Source: Arenicola marina (Eukaryota; Annelida; Polychaeta; Arenicolidae). From it: 64,000 nucleotides of DNA. Below are positions 1-13,737 of the stretch, piece by piece. The notes under the pieces are model-generated. The model searched no databases. It saw only the letters and a list, made by a program, of their open reading frames with translations, and was not told where the DNA came from. How positions within the stretch are numbered: the first letter of the stretch is position 1; the number at the start of each line of letters is the position of its first letter. A program made the position numbers and the translations under genes. The DNA is taken from positions 38,738,548-38,802,547 of the forward strand of contig OZ025253.1 in the NCBI GenBank assembly GCA_964019135.1. The letters run 5' to 3'.

Positions 1-3000
1 CGTTCTACGTCTTTTGGCCCGCCCCCCCTCTGCGGGTGTTTCCCGTTCTACGTCTGGTGGCCCGCCCCCCTCTGCAGGTGTTACCCGTTCTACGTCTGGT
101 GGCCCGCCCCCCTGTGCGGGTGTTGCCCGTTCTACGTCTGGTGTCCCGCCCCCTCTGCGGGTGTTATCCGTTCTATGTCTGGTGGCCCGCCCCCCTCTGC
201 AGGTGTTACCCGTTGTATGTCTGGTGGCCCGCCCCCCTCTGCGGGTGTTACCCGTTCTACCTCTGGTGGCCCGCCCCCCTCTGCGGGTATTTCCCGTTTA
301 ATGTCTGGTGGCCCGCACCCCTCTGCGGGTGTTACCCGTTCTATATCTGGTGACCCGCCCCCCTCTGCGGGTGCTACCCGTTCTACGTCCGGTGGCCCGC
401 CCCCCTCTGCGGGTGTTGCCCGTTTTACGTCTGGTGGCCCGCCCCCATCTGCGGGTGCTTCGCGTTCAATGTCCGGTGGCCCGCCCCCCTCTGCTTGTGT
501 TATCCATTCTATGTCTGGTGGCCCGTCCCCCTCTGCGGGTGCTTCCCGTTCTACGTCTGGTGTCCCATCCCTCTGCGAGTGTTACCCGTTCTACGTCTGG
601 TGGCCCGCCCCCCCCCCCCTATGCGGGTGTTACCCGTTCTATGTCTGGTGGCCCGTCCCCCTCTGCGGGTGCTTCCCGTTCTACGTCTGGTGGCCCGCCC
701 CCCTCTGCGGCTGTTACCCGTTCTATGTCTGGTGGCCCGCCCCCCCCCCCCTCTGCGGGTGTTACCCGTTCAATGTCTGTTTGCCCGCCCCCCTCTGCGG
801 GTGTTACCCGTTCAATGTCTTGTGGCCCACCCCCCTATGCGGGTGTCACCCGTTCTATGTCTGGTGGCCCGCCCCGCTCTGCGGGTGCTTCCCGTTCTAC
901 GTCTGGTTGCTCACCCCACTCTGCTTGTGTTACCCATTCAATGTCTGTTGGCCCGCCCCCCTCTGCGGGTTTTACCCTTTCTATATCTGGTGACCCGCCA
1001 CCCTCTGCGGGTGCTACCCGTTCTACGTCCGGTGGCCCGCCCCCCTCTGCGGGTGTTACCCGTTCTACGTCTGGTGGCCCGCCCCCGTCTGCGGGTGCTT
1101 CACGTTCAATGTCCGGTGGCCCGCCCCCCTCTGCTTGTGTTACCCATTCTATGTCTGGTGGCCCGCCCCCCTTGCGCGTGTTACCCGTTCGACGTCTGCT
1201 GGCCCGCTCCCCTCTGCGGGTGTGACCCATTCTACGTCTGGTGGCCCGCCCCCATCTGCGGGTGTTACGCGTCCAATGTCTGGTGGCCCGCCCCCCTCTG
1301 CGGGTGCTACCCGTTCAATGTCTGGTGGCCCGCCCCCCTCTCCGGGTGTTACCCGTTCTACGTCTGGTGGCCGCCCCCCTCTGCGGGTGTTACTTGTTCT
1401 ACGTCTTTTGGCCCGCCCCCCTTTGCGGGTGCTTCCCGTTCAATGTCTGGTGGCCCGAACCCCTCTGCGGGTGTTACCCGTTCTATATCTGGTGACCGGC
1501 CCCCCTCTGCCGGTGCTACCCGTTCTACGTCTGGTGGCCCGCCCCCCTCTGCGGGTGTTGCCCGTTCTACGTCTGGTGGCCCACCCCCATCTGCGGGTGC
1601 TTTACGTTCAATGTCCGGTGGCCCGCCCCCCTCTGCTTGTGTTACCCATTCTATGTCTGGTGGCCCGCCCCCCTTGCGCGTGTTACCAGTTCGACGTCTG
1701 CTGGCCAGCTCCCCTCTGCGGGTGTGACCCATTCTACGTCTGGTGGCCCGCCCCCATCTGCGGGTGTTACGCGTCCAATGTCTGGTGGCCCGCCCCCCTC
1801 TGCGGATGCTACCCGTTCAATGTCTGGTGGCCCGCCCCCCTCTCCGGGTGTTACCCGTTCTACGTCTGGTGGCCGCCCCCCACTGCGGGTGTTACTTGTT
1901 CTACGTCTTTTGGCCCGCCCCCCTCTGCGGGTGCTTCCCGTTCAATGTCTGGTGGCCCGAACCCCTCTGCGGGTGTTACCCGTTCTATATCTGGTGACCC
2001 GCCCCCCTCTGCCGGTGCTACCCGTTCTACGTCTGGTGGCCCGCCCCCCTCTGCGAGTGTTACCCGTTCTACGTCCGGTGGCCCGCCCCTCTCTGCGGGT
2101 GTTACTTGTTCTACGTCTGTTGGCCCGCCCCCCTCTGCGGGTGTTACCCGTTCAATGTCTGGTGGCCCGCCCCCTCTGCGGGTGTTACCCGTTGTACGTC
2201 CGGTGGCCCGCCCCTCTCTGCGAGTGTTACCCGTTCTACGTCCGGTGGCCCGCCCCCCTCTGCGGGTGTTACCCGTTCTATGTCTGGTGGCCCGCCCCCC
2301 TCTGCGGGTTTGACCCGTTCAATGGCTGGTGGCCCGCCCCCCTCTGCCGGTGTTACCCGTTCAATGTCTGGTGGCCCGCCCCCCTCTGTTAGTGTTACCC
2401 GTTCTACGTCTGGTTTCCCGCCCCCCTTGCGGGTGTTACCCGTTCTATGTCTGGTGGCCCGCCTCCCTCTGCGTGTGTTACCCGTTCTATGTCTGGTGGC
2501 CGGCCCCCCTCTGCGGGTGCTTTCCGTTCTACGTCTGGTGGCCCGCCCCACTCTGGGGAGCTTCCCGTTCAATGTCTGGTTATCCGCCTCCCTCTGCGGG
2601 TGTTACCCGTTCTACGTCTGGTGGCCTGCCCCCCTCTGCGGGTATTACCCGTTCTATGTCTGGTGGCCCGCCCCCCTCTCCGGGTGCTTCCCGTTCTACG
2701 TCTGGTGGCCCGCCCCACTCTGGGGAGCTTCCCGTGCAAAGTCTGGTGGCCCGCTCCCCTCTGCGGGTGTTACCCGTTCAATATTCGGTGGCCCGCCCCT
2801 CTCTGCTGGTGTTACCCGTTCTACATCTCGTGGCCCGCCCCACTCTGCTTGTGTTACCCGTTCTACGTCTGGTGGCCCGCCCCTCTCTGCGAGTGTTACC
2901 CGTTCTACGTCTGGTGTCCCGCCCCCTCTGCGGGTGTTACCCGTTCTATGTCTGGTGGCCCGCCCCCCTCTGCGTGTGTCACCCATTCTACGTTTGGTGG

Positions 3001-6000
3001 CCCGCCCGCTCTACGGGTGTTACCCGTTCTGTGTCTGGTGGCCCGCCCTCCTCTGCGGGTGCTTCACGTTCAATGTCCGGTGCCCCCCCCCCCCCTGCTG
3101 CGGGTGTTACCCGTTCTACGTCTGGTGGTAGGCCCCCTTTTGCGGGTGCTTCCCGTTCTACGTCTGGTGGCCCGCCCCACTCTGGGGAGCTTCCCGTTCA
3201 ATGTCTGGTGCCCCCCCCCCCCTCTGCGGGTGTTGCCCGTTCTACGTCTGGTGGCCCGCCCCCATCTGCGGGTGCTTCACGTTCAATGTCCGGTGGCCCG
3301 CCCCCCTCTGCTTGTGTTATCCATTCTATGTCTGGTGACCCGCCCCCCTTGCGCGTGTTACCCGTTCGGCGTCTGCTGGCCCGCTCCCCTCTGCGGGTGT
3401 CACCCGTTCTACGTCTGGTGGCCCGCCCCCCCTCTGCGGGTGTTACCCGTTCTATGTCTGGTGGTCCGTCCCCCTCTGCGGGTGCTTCCCGTTCTACGTC
3501 TGGTGGCCCGCCCCCCCTCTGCGGGTGTTACCCGTTCTACGTCTGGTGGCTCGCCCCACTCTGCGGGTTTTACCCGTTCTACGTCTTTTGGCCCGCCCCC
3601 CCTCTGCGGGTGTTTCCCGTTCTACGTCTGGTGGCCCGCCCCCCTCTTCGAGTGTTACCCGTTCTACGTCTGGTGGCCCGCCCCCCTCTGCAGGTGTTAC
3701 CCGTTCTACGTCTGGTGGCCCGCCCCCCTGTGCGGGTGTTACTCGTTCTACGTCTGGTGGTCCGCCCCTCTCTGCTGGTTTTACCCGTTCTACGTCTGGT
3801 GGCCCGCGCCCCTCTGCGGGTTTTACCCGTTCTACGTCTTTTGGCCTGCCCCCCTCTGCGGGTGCTTCCCGTTCAATGTCTGGTGGCCCGCATCCCTCCG
3901 CGGGTGTTACCCGTTCTACGTCTGGTGGCCCGCCCCCCTCTGCGGGTTTTACCCGTTCTACGTCTTTTGGCCCGCCCCCCCTCTGCGGGTGTTTCCCGTT
4001 CTACGTCTGGTGGCCCGCCCCCCTCTGCAGGTGTTACCCGTTCTACGTCTGGTGGCCCGCCCCCCTGTGCGGGTGTTGCCCGTTCTACGTCTGGTGTCCC
4101 GCCCCCTCTGCGGGTGTTACCCGTTCTATGTCTGGTGGCCCGCCCCCCTCTGCGGGTGTTACCCGTTGTATGTCTGGTGGCCCGCCCCCCTCTGCGGGTG
4201 TTACCCGTTCTACCTCTGGTGGCCCGCCCCCCTCTGCGGGTATTTCCCGTTTAATGTCTGGTGGCCCGCACCCCTCTGCGGGTGTTACCCGTTCTATATC
4301 TGGTGACCCGCCCCCCTCTGCGGGTGCTACCCGTTCTACGTCCGGTGGCCCGCCCCCCTCTGCGGGTGTTGCCCGTTTTACATCTGGTGGCCCGCCCCCA
4401 TCTGCGGGTGCTTCACGTTCAATTTCCGGTGGCCCGCCCCCCTTCTGCTTGTGTTATCCATTCTATGTCTGGTGGCCCGCCCCACTCTGCGGGTGTCACC
4501 CGTTCGACGTCTGGTGTCCCATCCCTCTGCGAGTGTTACCCGTTCTACGTCTGGTGTCCCACCCCCTCTGTGGCTGTTACCCGTTCTATGTCTGGTGGCC
4601 CGCCCCCCCCCCCCTATGCGGGTGTTACCCGTTCTATGTCTGGTGGCCCGTCCCCCTCTGCGGGTGCTTCCCGTTCTACGTCTGGTGTCCCATCCCTCTG
4701 CGAGTGTTACCCGTTCTACGTCTGGTGTCCCACCCCCTCTGCGGCTGTTACCCGTTCTATGTCTGGTGGCCCGCCCCCCCCCCCCTATGCGGGTGTTACC
4801 CGTTCTATGTCTGGTGGCCCGTCCCCCTCTGCGGGTGCTTCCCGTTCTACGTCTGGTGGCCCGCCCCCCTCTGCGGCTGTTACCCGTTCTATGTCTGGTG
4901 GCCCGCCCTCCCCCCCCCCCCTCTGCGGGTGTTACCCGTTCAATGTCTTTGCCCGCCCCCCTCTGCGGGTGTTACCCGTTCAATGTCTTGTGGCCCGCCC
5001 CACTCTGTGGGTGTCACCCGTTCTACGTCTGGTGGCCCGCCCCCCTATGCGGGTGTTACCCGTTCTATGTCTGGTGGCCCGCCCCGCTCTGCGGGTGCTT
5101 CCCGTTCTACGTCTGGTTGCTCACCCCACTCTGCTTGTGTTACCCATTCAATGTCTGTTGGCCCGCCCCCCTCTGCGGGTGTTACCCTTTCTATATCTGG
5201 CGACCCGCCACCCTCTGCGGGTGCTACCCGTTCTACGTCCGGTGGCCCGCCCCCCTCTGCGGGTGTTACCCGTTCTACGTCTGGTGGCCCGCCCCCGTCT
5301 GCGGGTGCTTCACGTTCAATGTCCGGTGGCCCGCCCCCCTCTGCTTGTGTTACCCATTCTATGTCTGGTGGCCCGCCCCCCTTGTGCGTGTTACCCGTTC
5401 GACGTCTGCTGGCCCGCTCCCCTCTGCGGGTGTGACCCATTCTACGTCTGGTGGCCCGCCCCCATCTGCGGGTGTTACGCGTCCAATGTCTGGTGGCCCG
5501 CCCCCCTCTGCGGGTGCTACCCGTTCAATGTCTGGTGGCCCGCCCCCCTCTCCGGGTGTTACCCGTTCTACGTCTGGTGGCCGCCCCCCTCTGCGGGTGT
5601 TACTTGTTCTACGTCTTTTGGCCCGCCCCCCTCTGCGGGTGCTTCCCGTTCAATGTCTGGTGGCCCGAACCCCTCTGCGGGTGTTACCCGTTCTACGTCT
5701 GGTGACCCGCGCCCCTCTGCGGGTTTTACCCGTTCTACGTCTTTTGGCCTGCCCCCCTCTGCGGGTGCTTCCCGTTCAATGTCTGGTGGCCCGCATCCCT
5801 CCGCGGGTGTTACCCGTTCTACGTCTGGTGGCCCGCCCCCCTCTGCGGGTTTTACCCGTTCTATATCTGGTGACCCGCCCCCCTCTGCCGGTGCTACCCG
5901 TTCTACGTCCGGTGGCCCGCCCCCCTCTGCGGGTGTTGCCCGTTCTACGTCTGGTGGCCCACCCCCATCTGCGGGTGCTTTACGTTCAATGTCCGGTGGC

Positions 6001-6110
6001 CCGCCCCCCTCTGCTTGTGTTACCCATTCTATGTCTGGTGGCCCGCCCCCCTTGCGCGTGTTACCCGTTCGACGTCTGCTGGCCCGCTCCCCTCTGCGGG
6101 TGTGACCCAT
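1..6110. repeat. Higher-order duplications inside the 42-bp array
   Basis: Distinctive variant units recur in the same order. The block around 1-600 reappears about 3,953 bp later (308 matches 4,261). The block 835-1,230 reappears at 5,045-5,440, an offset of 4,210. The block beginning at 1,241 recurs at 1,743, 5,451 and 6,121. The array therefore grew partly by copying multi-unit blocks as well as single 42-bp units. Similar block sharing is visible further right: 7,943 onward resembles 12,434 onward (offset 4,491), and 7,914-8,123 resembles 10,012-10,260. Confidence 0.75.
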
Positions 6111-9100
6111 TCTACGTCTGGTGGCCCGCCCCCATCTGCGGGTGTTACGCGTCCAATGTCTGGTGGCCCGCCCCCCTCTGCGGGTGCTACCCGTTCAATG
6201 TTTGGTGGCCCGCCCCCCTCTCCGGGTGTTACCCGTTCTACGTCTGGTGGCCGCCCCCCTCTGCGGGTGTTACTTGTTCTACGTCTTTTGGCCCGCCCCC
6301 CTCTGCGGGTGCTTCCCGTTCAATGTCTGGTGGCCCGCACCCCTCTGCGGGTGTTACCCGTTCTATATCTGGTGACCCGCCCCCCTCTGCCGGTGCTACC
6401 CGATCTACGTCTGGTGGCCCGCCCCCCTCTGCGGGTGTTGCCCGTTCTACGTCTGGTGGCCCACCCCCGTCTGCGGGTGCTTTACGTTCAATGTCCGGTG
6501 GCCCGCCCCCTTCTGCGGGTGTTACCCGTTCTACGTCTGGCGGCACGCCCCCCTCTGCGGGTGTTACCCGTCCTACGAGTGGTGGCCCGCCCCCCTCTGC
6601 GGGTGTTACCCGTTCTACGTCTGGTGGCCCGCCCCCCTCTGCGGGTGTTACCCGTTCTACTTCTGGTAGCCCGCCCCCCTCTGCGGGTGTTACCCGTTTT
6701 ACGTCTGGTTGCCCGCCCCCCTCTGCGGGTGTCACCCGTTCAATGGCTGGTGGCCCGCCCCCCTCTGCCGGTGTTACCCGTTCTACGTCTGTTGGCCCGC
6801 CCCCCTCTGCGAGTGTTACCCGTTCTATGTCTGGTGTCCCGCCCCCCTCTGCGGGTGTCACCCGTTCAATGGCTGGTGTTCCGCCCCCCTCTGCGGGTGT
6901 TACCCGTTCTACGTCTGGTGTCCCGCCCCCTCTGCGGGTATTTCCCGTTTAATGTCTGGTGGCCCGCACCCCTCTGCGGGTGTTACCCGTTCTATATCTG
7001 GTGACCCGCCCCCCTCTGCGGGTGCTACCCGTTCTACGTCCGGTGGCCCGCCCCCCTCTGCGGGTGTTGCCCGTTTTACGTCTGGTGGCCCGCCCCCCTC
7101 TGCTTGTGTTATCCATTCTATGTCTGGTGGCCCGCCCCCCTTGCGCGTGTTACCCGTTCGACGTCTGCTGGCCCGCTTCCCTCTGCCGGTGTCACCCGTT
7201 CTACGTCTGGTGGCCCGCCCCCATCTGCGGGTGTTACGCGTCCAATGTCTGGTGGCCCGCCCCCCTCTGTGGGTGCTACCCGTTCAATGTCTGGTGGCCC
7301 GCCCCCCTCTCCGGGTGTTACCCGTTCTACGTCTGGTGGCCCGCCCTCCTCTGCGGGTGTTACTTGTTCTACGTCTTTTGGCCCGCCCCCCTCTGCGGGT
7401 GCTTCCCGTTCAATGTCTGGTGGCCCGAACCCCTCTGCGGGTGTTACCCGTTCTATATCTGGTGACCCGCCCCCCTCTGCCGGTGCTACCCGTTCTACGT
7501 CTGGTGGCCCGCCCCCCTCTGCGGGTGTTGCCCGTTCTACGTCTAGTGGCACGCCCCCCTCTGCGGGTGTTACCCGTTCTACGAGTGGTGGCCCGCCCCC
7601 CTCTGCGGGTGTTACCCATTCTACGTCTGGTGGCCCGCCTCCCTCTGCGGGTGCTTCCCGTCCAAGGTGTAGTAGCCCGCCCCTTTCTGCGGGTGTTACC
7701 GTTCTGCGTCTTTGGGCCCCGCCCCTCTCTGCGGGTGCTTCCCGTTCAATGTGTGGTGGCCCGCCCCCCTCCGCGGGTGTTACCCGTTCTACGTCTGGTG
7801 ACCCGCCCCCCTCTGCGGGTGCTACACGTTCTACGTCTGGTGGCCCGCCCCCCTCTGCGGGTGTTGCCCGTTCTACGTCTGGTGGCCCGCCCCCATCTGC
7901 GGGTGCTTCACGTTCAATGTCCGGTGGCCCGCCCCCCTCTGCTTGTGTTACCCATTCTATGTCTGGTGGCCCGCCCCACTCTGCGGGTGTCACCCGTTCT
8001 ACGTCTGGTGGCCCGCCCCCCTCTGCGGGTGTTACGCTTCCAATGTCTGGTGGCCCGCCCCCCTCTGCGGGTGCTACCCGTTATATGTCTGGCGGCCCAC
8101 CCCACTCTGCTTGTATTACCCATTCTATGTCTGGTGGCCCGCCCCCGTTGCGGGTGTTACACGTTCTACGTCTGGTGGCACGCCCCCCTCTGCTTGTGTT
8201 ATCCATTATATGTCTGGTGGCCCGCCCCCCTTGCGGGTGTTACTCGTTCGACGTCTGGTGGCCCGCCCCTCTCTGCGGGTGTTACCCGTTCTACGTCTGG
8301 TGGCCCGCCCCCCTCTGCGGGTGCTTCCCGTTCAATGTCTGGTGGCCCGCCCCCCTCTCCGGGTGTTACCCGTTCTACGTCTGGTGGCCCGCCCCCCTCT
8401 CTGGGTGTTACCCGTTCTACGTCTGGTGACCCGCCCCCCTCTGCGGGTGCTTCCCGTTCTACGTCTGGTGGCCCGCGCCCCTCTGCGGGTGTTACTTTTT
8501 CTACGTCTTTTGGCTCGCCCCCCTCTGCGGGTGCTTCCCGTTCAATGTCTGGTGGCCCGCACCCCTCTGCGGGTGTTACCCGTTCTACGTCTGGTGACCC
8601 GTCCCCCTCTGCGGGTGCTTCCCGTTCTACGTCTGGTGGCCCGCCTCCCTCTGCGGGTGTTACTTGTTCTACGTCTTTTGGCCCGCCCCCCTCTGCGGGT
8701 GCTTCCCGTTCAATGTCTGGTGGCCCGCACCCCTCTGCGGGTGTTACCCGTTCTATATCTGGTGACCCGCCCCCCTCTGCGGGTGCTACCCGTTCTACGT
8801 CTGGTGGCCCGCCCCCATATGCGGGTGCTTCACGTTCAATGTCCGGTCGCCCGCCTCCTTCTGCGGGTGTTACCCGTTCTACGTCTGGTGGCCCGCCCCC
8901 CTCTGCGGGTGTTACTCGTTCTACGTCTGGTGTCCCGCCCCCCTCTGCGGGTGTTACCCGTTCTAGGTCTCGTGGCCCGCCCCCCTCCGCGGTTGTTACC
9001 CGTTCTACGTCTGGTGGCCCACCCCACTCTGCGGGTGTTACCCGTTCTACGTCTGGCGGCCCGCGCCCCTCTGCGGGTGTTACTCTTTCTACGTCTCGTG

Positions 9101-12100
9101 GCCCGCCCCCCTCCGCGGTTGTTACCCGTTCTACGTCTGGTGGCCCACCCCACTCTGCGGGTGTTACCCGTACTACGTTTGGTGGCCCGAACCCCTCTGC
9201 GGGTGTTACCCGTTCTATATCTGGTGACCCGCCCCCCTCTGCCGGTGCTACCCGTTCTACGTCTGGTGGCCCGCCCCCCTCTGCGGGTGTTGCCCGTTCT
9301 ACGTCTGGTGGCCCGCCCCCCTCCGAGGGTGTTACCCGTTCTACGTCTGGTGGCCCGCCCCCCTCTGCGGGTTTTACCCGTTCTACGTCTTTTGGCCCGC
9401 CCCCCTCTGCGGGTGTTTCCCGTTCAATGTCTGGTGGCCCGCCCGCCTCCGCGGGGGTTACCCGTTCTACGTCTGGTGGCCCGCCCCCCTCTGCGGGTTT
9501 TACGCGTTCTACGTCTTTTGGCCCGCCCCCCCTCTGCGGGTGTTTCCTGTTCTACGTCTGGTGGCCCGCCCCCCTCTTCGAGTGTTACCCGTTCTACGTC
9601 TGGTGGCCCGCCCCCCGTGCGGGTGTTACTCGTTCTACGTCTGGTGGTCCGCCCCTCTCTGCTGGTTTTACCCGTTCTACGTCTGGTGGCCCGCCACCCT
9701 CTGTCAGTGTTATCCGTTCAATGTCTGGTGGCACGCCCCCCTCTGCGGGTGTTACCCGTTCTATGTCTGGTGGCCCGTCCCCCTCTGCGGGTGTTACCCG
9801 TTGTATGTCTGGTGGCCCGCCCCCCTCTGCGGGAATTTCCCGTTTAATGTCTGGTGGCCCGCACCCCTCTGCGGGTGTTACCCGTTCTATATCTGGTGAC
9901 CCGCCCCCCTCTGCGGGTGCTACCCGTTCTACGTCTGGTGGCCCGCCCCCCTCTGCGGGTGTTACCCGTTCTACGTCTGGTGGCCCGCCCCCATCTGCGG
10001 GTGCTTCACGTTCAATGTCTGGTGGCCCGCCCCCCTCTGCTTGTGTTACCCATTCTATGTCTGGTGACCCGCCCCACTCTGCGGGTGTCACCCGTTCTAC
10101 GTCTGGTGGCCCGCCCCCCTCTGCGGGTGTTACGCTTCCAATGTCTGGTGGCCCGCCCCCCTCTGTGGGTGCTACCCGTTATATGTCTGGTGGCCCATCG
10201 CACTCTGCTTGTATTACCCATTCTATGTCTGGTGGCCCGCCCCCCTTGCGGGTGTTGCACGTTCTACGTCTGGTGGCACGCCCACCTCTGCTTGTGTTAT
10301 CCATTATATGTCTTGGTGGCCCGCCCCTCTTGCGGGTGTTACTCGTTCTACGTCTGGTGGCCCGCCCCTCTCTGCGGGTGTTACCCGTTTTACATCTGGT
10401 GGCCCGCCCCCCTCTGCGGGTGCTTCCCGTTCAATGTTTGGTGGCCCGCCCCCCTCCCCGGGTGTTACCCGTTCTACGTCTGGTGGCCCGCCCCCCTCTG
10501 TGGGTGTTACCCGTTCTACGTCTGGTGACCCGCCGCCCTCTGCGGGTGCTTCCCGTTCTACGTCTGGTGGCCCGCGCCCCTCTGCGGGTGTTACTTTTTC
10601 TACGTCTTTTGGCTCGCCCCCCTCTGCGGGTGCTTCCCGTTCAATGTCTGGTGGCCCGCACCCCTCTGCGGGTGTTACCCGTTCTACGTCTGGTCACCCG
10701 CCCCCCTCTGCGGGTGCTTCCCGTTCTACGTCTGGTGGCCCGCCTCCCTCTGCGGGTGTCACTTGTTCTACGTCTTTTGGCCCGGACCCCCTCTGCGGGT
10801 GCTTCCCGTTCAATGTCTGGTGGCCCGCACCCCTCTGCGGGTGTTACCCGTTCTATATCTGGTGACCCGCCCCCCTCTGCGGGTGCTACCCGTTCTACGT
10901 CTGGTGGCCCGCCCCCATCTGCGGGTGCTTCACGTTCAATGTCCGGTGGCCCGCCTCCTTCTGCGGGTGTTACCCGTTCTACGTCTGGTGGCCCGCCCCC
11001 CTCTGCGGGTGCTTCCCGTTCAAGGTCTGGTGGCCCGCCCCCCTTTTGCGGGTGTTACTCGTTCTACGTCTGGTGTCCCGCCCCCCTCTGCGGGTGTTAC
11101 CCGTTCTACGTCTGGTGGCCCGCCCCCCTCTGCGGGTGTTACCCATTCTACGTCTGGTGGCCCGCCTCCCTCTGCGGGTGCTTCCCGTTCAAGGTCTAGT
11201 AGCCCGCCCCTTTCTGCGGGTGTTACCGTTCTGCGTCTTTGGGCCCGCCCCTCTCTGCGAGTGCTTCCCGTTCAATGTGTGGTGGCCCGCCCCCCTCCGC
11301 GGGTGTTACCCGTTCTACGTCTGGTGGCCCGCCCCCCTCTGCGGGTTTTACCCGTTCTGCGTCTTTTGGCCCGCCACCCTCTGCGGGTGTTTCCCGTTCA
11401 ATGTCTGGTGGCCCGCCCCCCTCTGCGGGTTTTACCCGTTCTACGTCTGGTGGCCCGCCCCCCTCTGCGGGTTTTACCCGTTCTACCTCTTTTGGCCCGC
11501 CACCCTCTGCGGGTGTTTCCCGTTCAATGTCTGGTGGCCCGCCCCCCTCTGCGGGATTTACCCGTTCTACGTCTTTTGGCCCGCCACCCTCTGCGGGTGT
11601 TTCCCGTTCAATGTGTGGTGTCCCGCCACCTCTGCGGGTGTTACCCTTTCTACGTCTGGTGGCCCGCCCCCCTCTGCGGGTTTTACCCGTTCTACGTCTT
11701 TTGGCCCGCCCCCCCTCTGCGGGTGTTTCCCGTTCTACGTCTGGTGGCCCGCCCCCCTCTTTGAGTGTGACCCGTTCTACGTCTGGTGGCCCGCCCCCCT
11801 GTGCGGGTGTTACTCGTTCTACGTCTGGTGGTCTGCCCCTTTCTGCTGGTTTTACCCGTTCTACGTCTGGTGGCCCGCCACCCTCTGTCAGTGTTATCCG
11901 TTCAATGTCTGGTGGCACGCCCCCCTCTGCGGGTGTTACCCGTTCTATGTCTGGTGTCCCGCCCCCCTCTGCGGGTGTTACCCGTTCTACGTCTGGTGGC
12001 CCGCGCCCCTCTGCGGGTGTTGCTCTTTCTCTTCTGGTGGCCCGCCCCCCTCCGCGGTTGTTACCCGTTCTACGTCTGGTGGCCCACCCCACTTTGCGGG

Positions 12101-13737
12101 TGTTACCCGTTCTACGTCTGGTGGCCCGAACCCCTCTGCGGGTGTTACCCGTTCTATATCTGGTGACCCGCCCCCCTCTGCCGGTGCTACCCGTTCTACG
12201 TCTGGTGGCCCGCCCCCATCTGCGGGTGCTTCACGTTCAATGTCCGGTGGCCCGCCCCCTTCTGCGGGTGTTGCCCGTTCTACGTCTGGTGGCACGCCCC
12301 CCTCTGCGGGTGTTACCCGTTCTACGAGTTTTGGCCCGCCCCCCTCTGCGGGTGCTACCCGTTCTACGTCTGGTGGCCCGCCCCCATCTGCGGGTGCTTC
12401 ACGTTCAATGTCTGGTGGCCCGCCCCCCTCTGCTTGTGTTACCCATTCTATGTCTGGTGGCCCGCCCCACTCTGCGGGTGTCACCCGTTCTACGTCTGGT
12501 GGCCTGCCCCCCTCTGCGGGTGTTACGCTTCCAATGTCAGGTGGCCCGCCCCCCTCTGCGGGTGCTACCCGTTATATGTCTGGTGGCCCACACCACTCTG
12601 CTTGTGTTACCCATTCTATGTCTGGTGGCCCGCCCCCGTTGCGGGTGTTACACGTTCTACGTCTGGTGGCACGCCCCCCTCTGCTTGTGTTATCCATTAT
12701 ATGTCTGGTGGCCCACCCCACTCTGCTTGTGTTACCCATTCTATGTCTGGTGGCCCGCCCCCTTTGCGGGTGTTACTCGTTCTACGTCTGGTGGCCCGCC
12801 CCTCTGTGCGGGTGTTACCCGTTCTGCGTCTGGTGGCCCGCCCCCCTCTGCGGGTGCTTCCCGTTCAATGTTTGGTGGCCCGCCCCTCTCTCCGGGTGTT
12901 ACCCGTTCTACGTCTGGTGGCCCGCCCCCCTCTGTGGGTGTTACCCGTTCTACGTCTGGTGACCCGCCCCCCTCTGCGGGTGCTTCTCGTTCTAGGTCTG
13001 GTGGCCCGCGCCCCTCTGCGGGTGTTACTTTTTCTACGTCTTTTGGCTCGCCCCCCTCTGCGGGTGCTTCCCGTTCAATGTCTGGTGGCCCGCACCCCTC
13101 TGCGGGTGTTACCCGTTCTACGTCTGGTGACCCGCCCCCCTCTGCGGGTGCTTCCCGTTCTACGTCTGGTGGCCCGCCTCCCTCTGCGGGTGTTACTTGT
13201 TCTACGTCTTTTGGCCCGCCCCCCTCTGCGGGTGTTACCCGTTCTTTATCTGGTGACCCGCCCCCCTGTGCGGGTGCTACCCGTTCTACGTCTGGTGGCC
13301 CGCCCCCATCTGCGGGTGCTTCACGTTCAATGTCCGGTGGCCCGCCTCCTTCTGCGGGTGTTACCCGTTCTACGTCTGGTGGCCCGCCCCCCTCTGCGGG
13401 TGTTACCCGTTCTGCGTCTGGTGGCCCGCCCCCCTTTTGCTGGTGTTACTCGTTCTACGTCTGGTGTCCCGCCCCCCTCTGCGGGTGTTACCCGTTCTAC
13501 GTCTGGTGGCCCGCCCCCCTCCGCGGTTGTTACCCGTTCTACGTCTGGTGGCCCACCCCACTCTGCGGGTGTTACCCGTTCTACGTCTGGTGGCCCGCCC
13601 CCCTCTGCGAGTGCTTCCCGTTCAATGTCTGGTGGCTCACCCCCCTCTGCGGGTGTTACCCGTTCTACGCCTGATGACCCGCCCCCCTCTGCGGGTGTTA
13701 CCCGTTCAATGTCTGGTGGCCCCCCCCCCTCCCCCTG
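1..13737. repeat. 42-bp minisatellite array (left end truncated by window)
   Basis: The stretch is filled by head-to-tail copies of a 42-bp unit; a typical copy is 6,613-6,654. About 325 units fit. The plus strand is C/T-rich, with a C6 run in most units, and each unit carries the short dyad cgggt-gtt-acccg. Copies differ by point changes and by 1-8 base length changes in the C tract (for example 609-619, 4,911-4,920). Because 42 is divisible by three and the unit lacks stops in several frames, open frames of hundreds of codons occur on both strands. Their frames interleave and shift at C-tract indels, so I read them as by-products of the repeat. The array stops sharply at about 13,737, where unique DNA begins. 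Confidence 0.97.

Noticed and set aside
6709..11199. 1,496-codon open frame on the plus strand and other frames of hundreds of codons in the 42-bp array
   Set aside because: Several frames on both strands are open over the same bases, frames interleave at indels, and each is a simple translation of the 42-bp unit. I see no frame-specific conservation or gene context.
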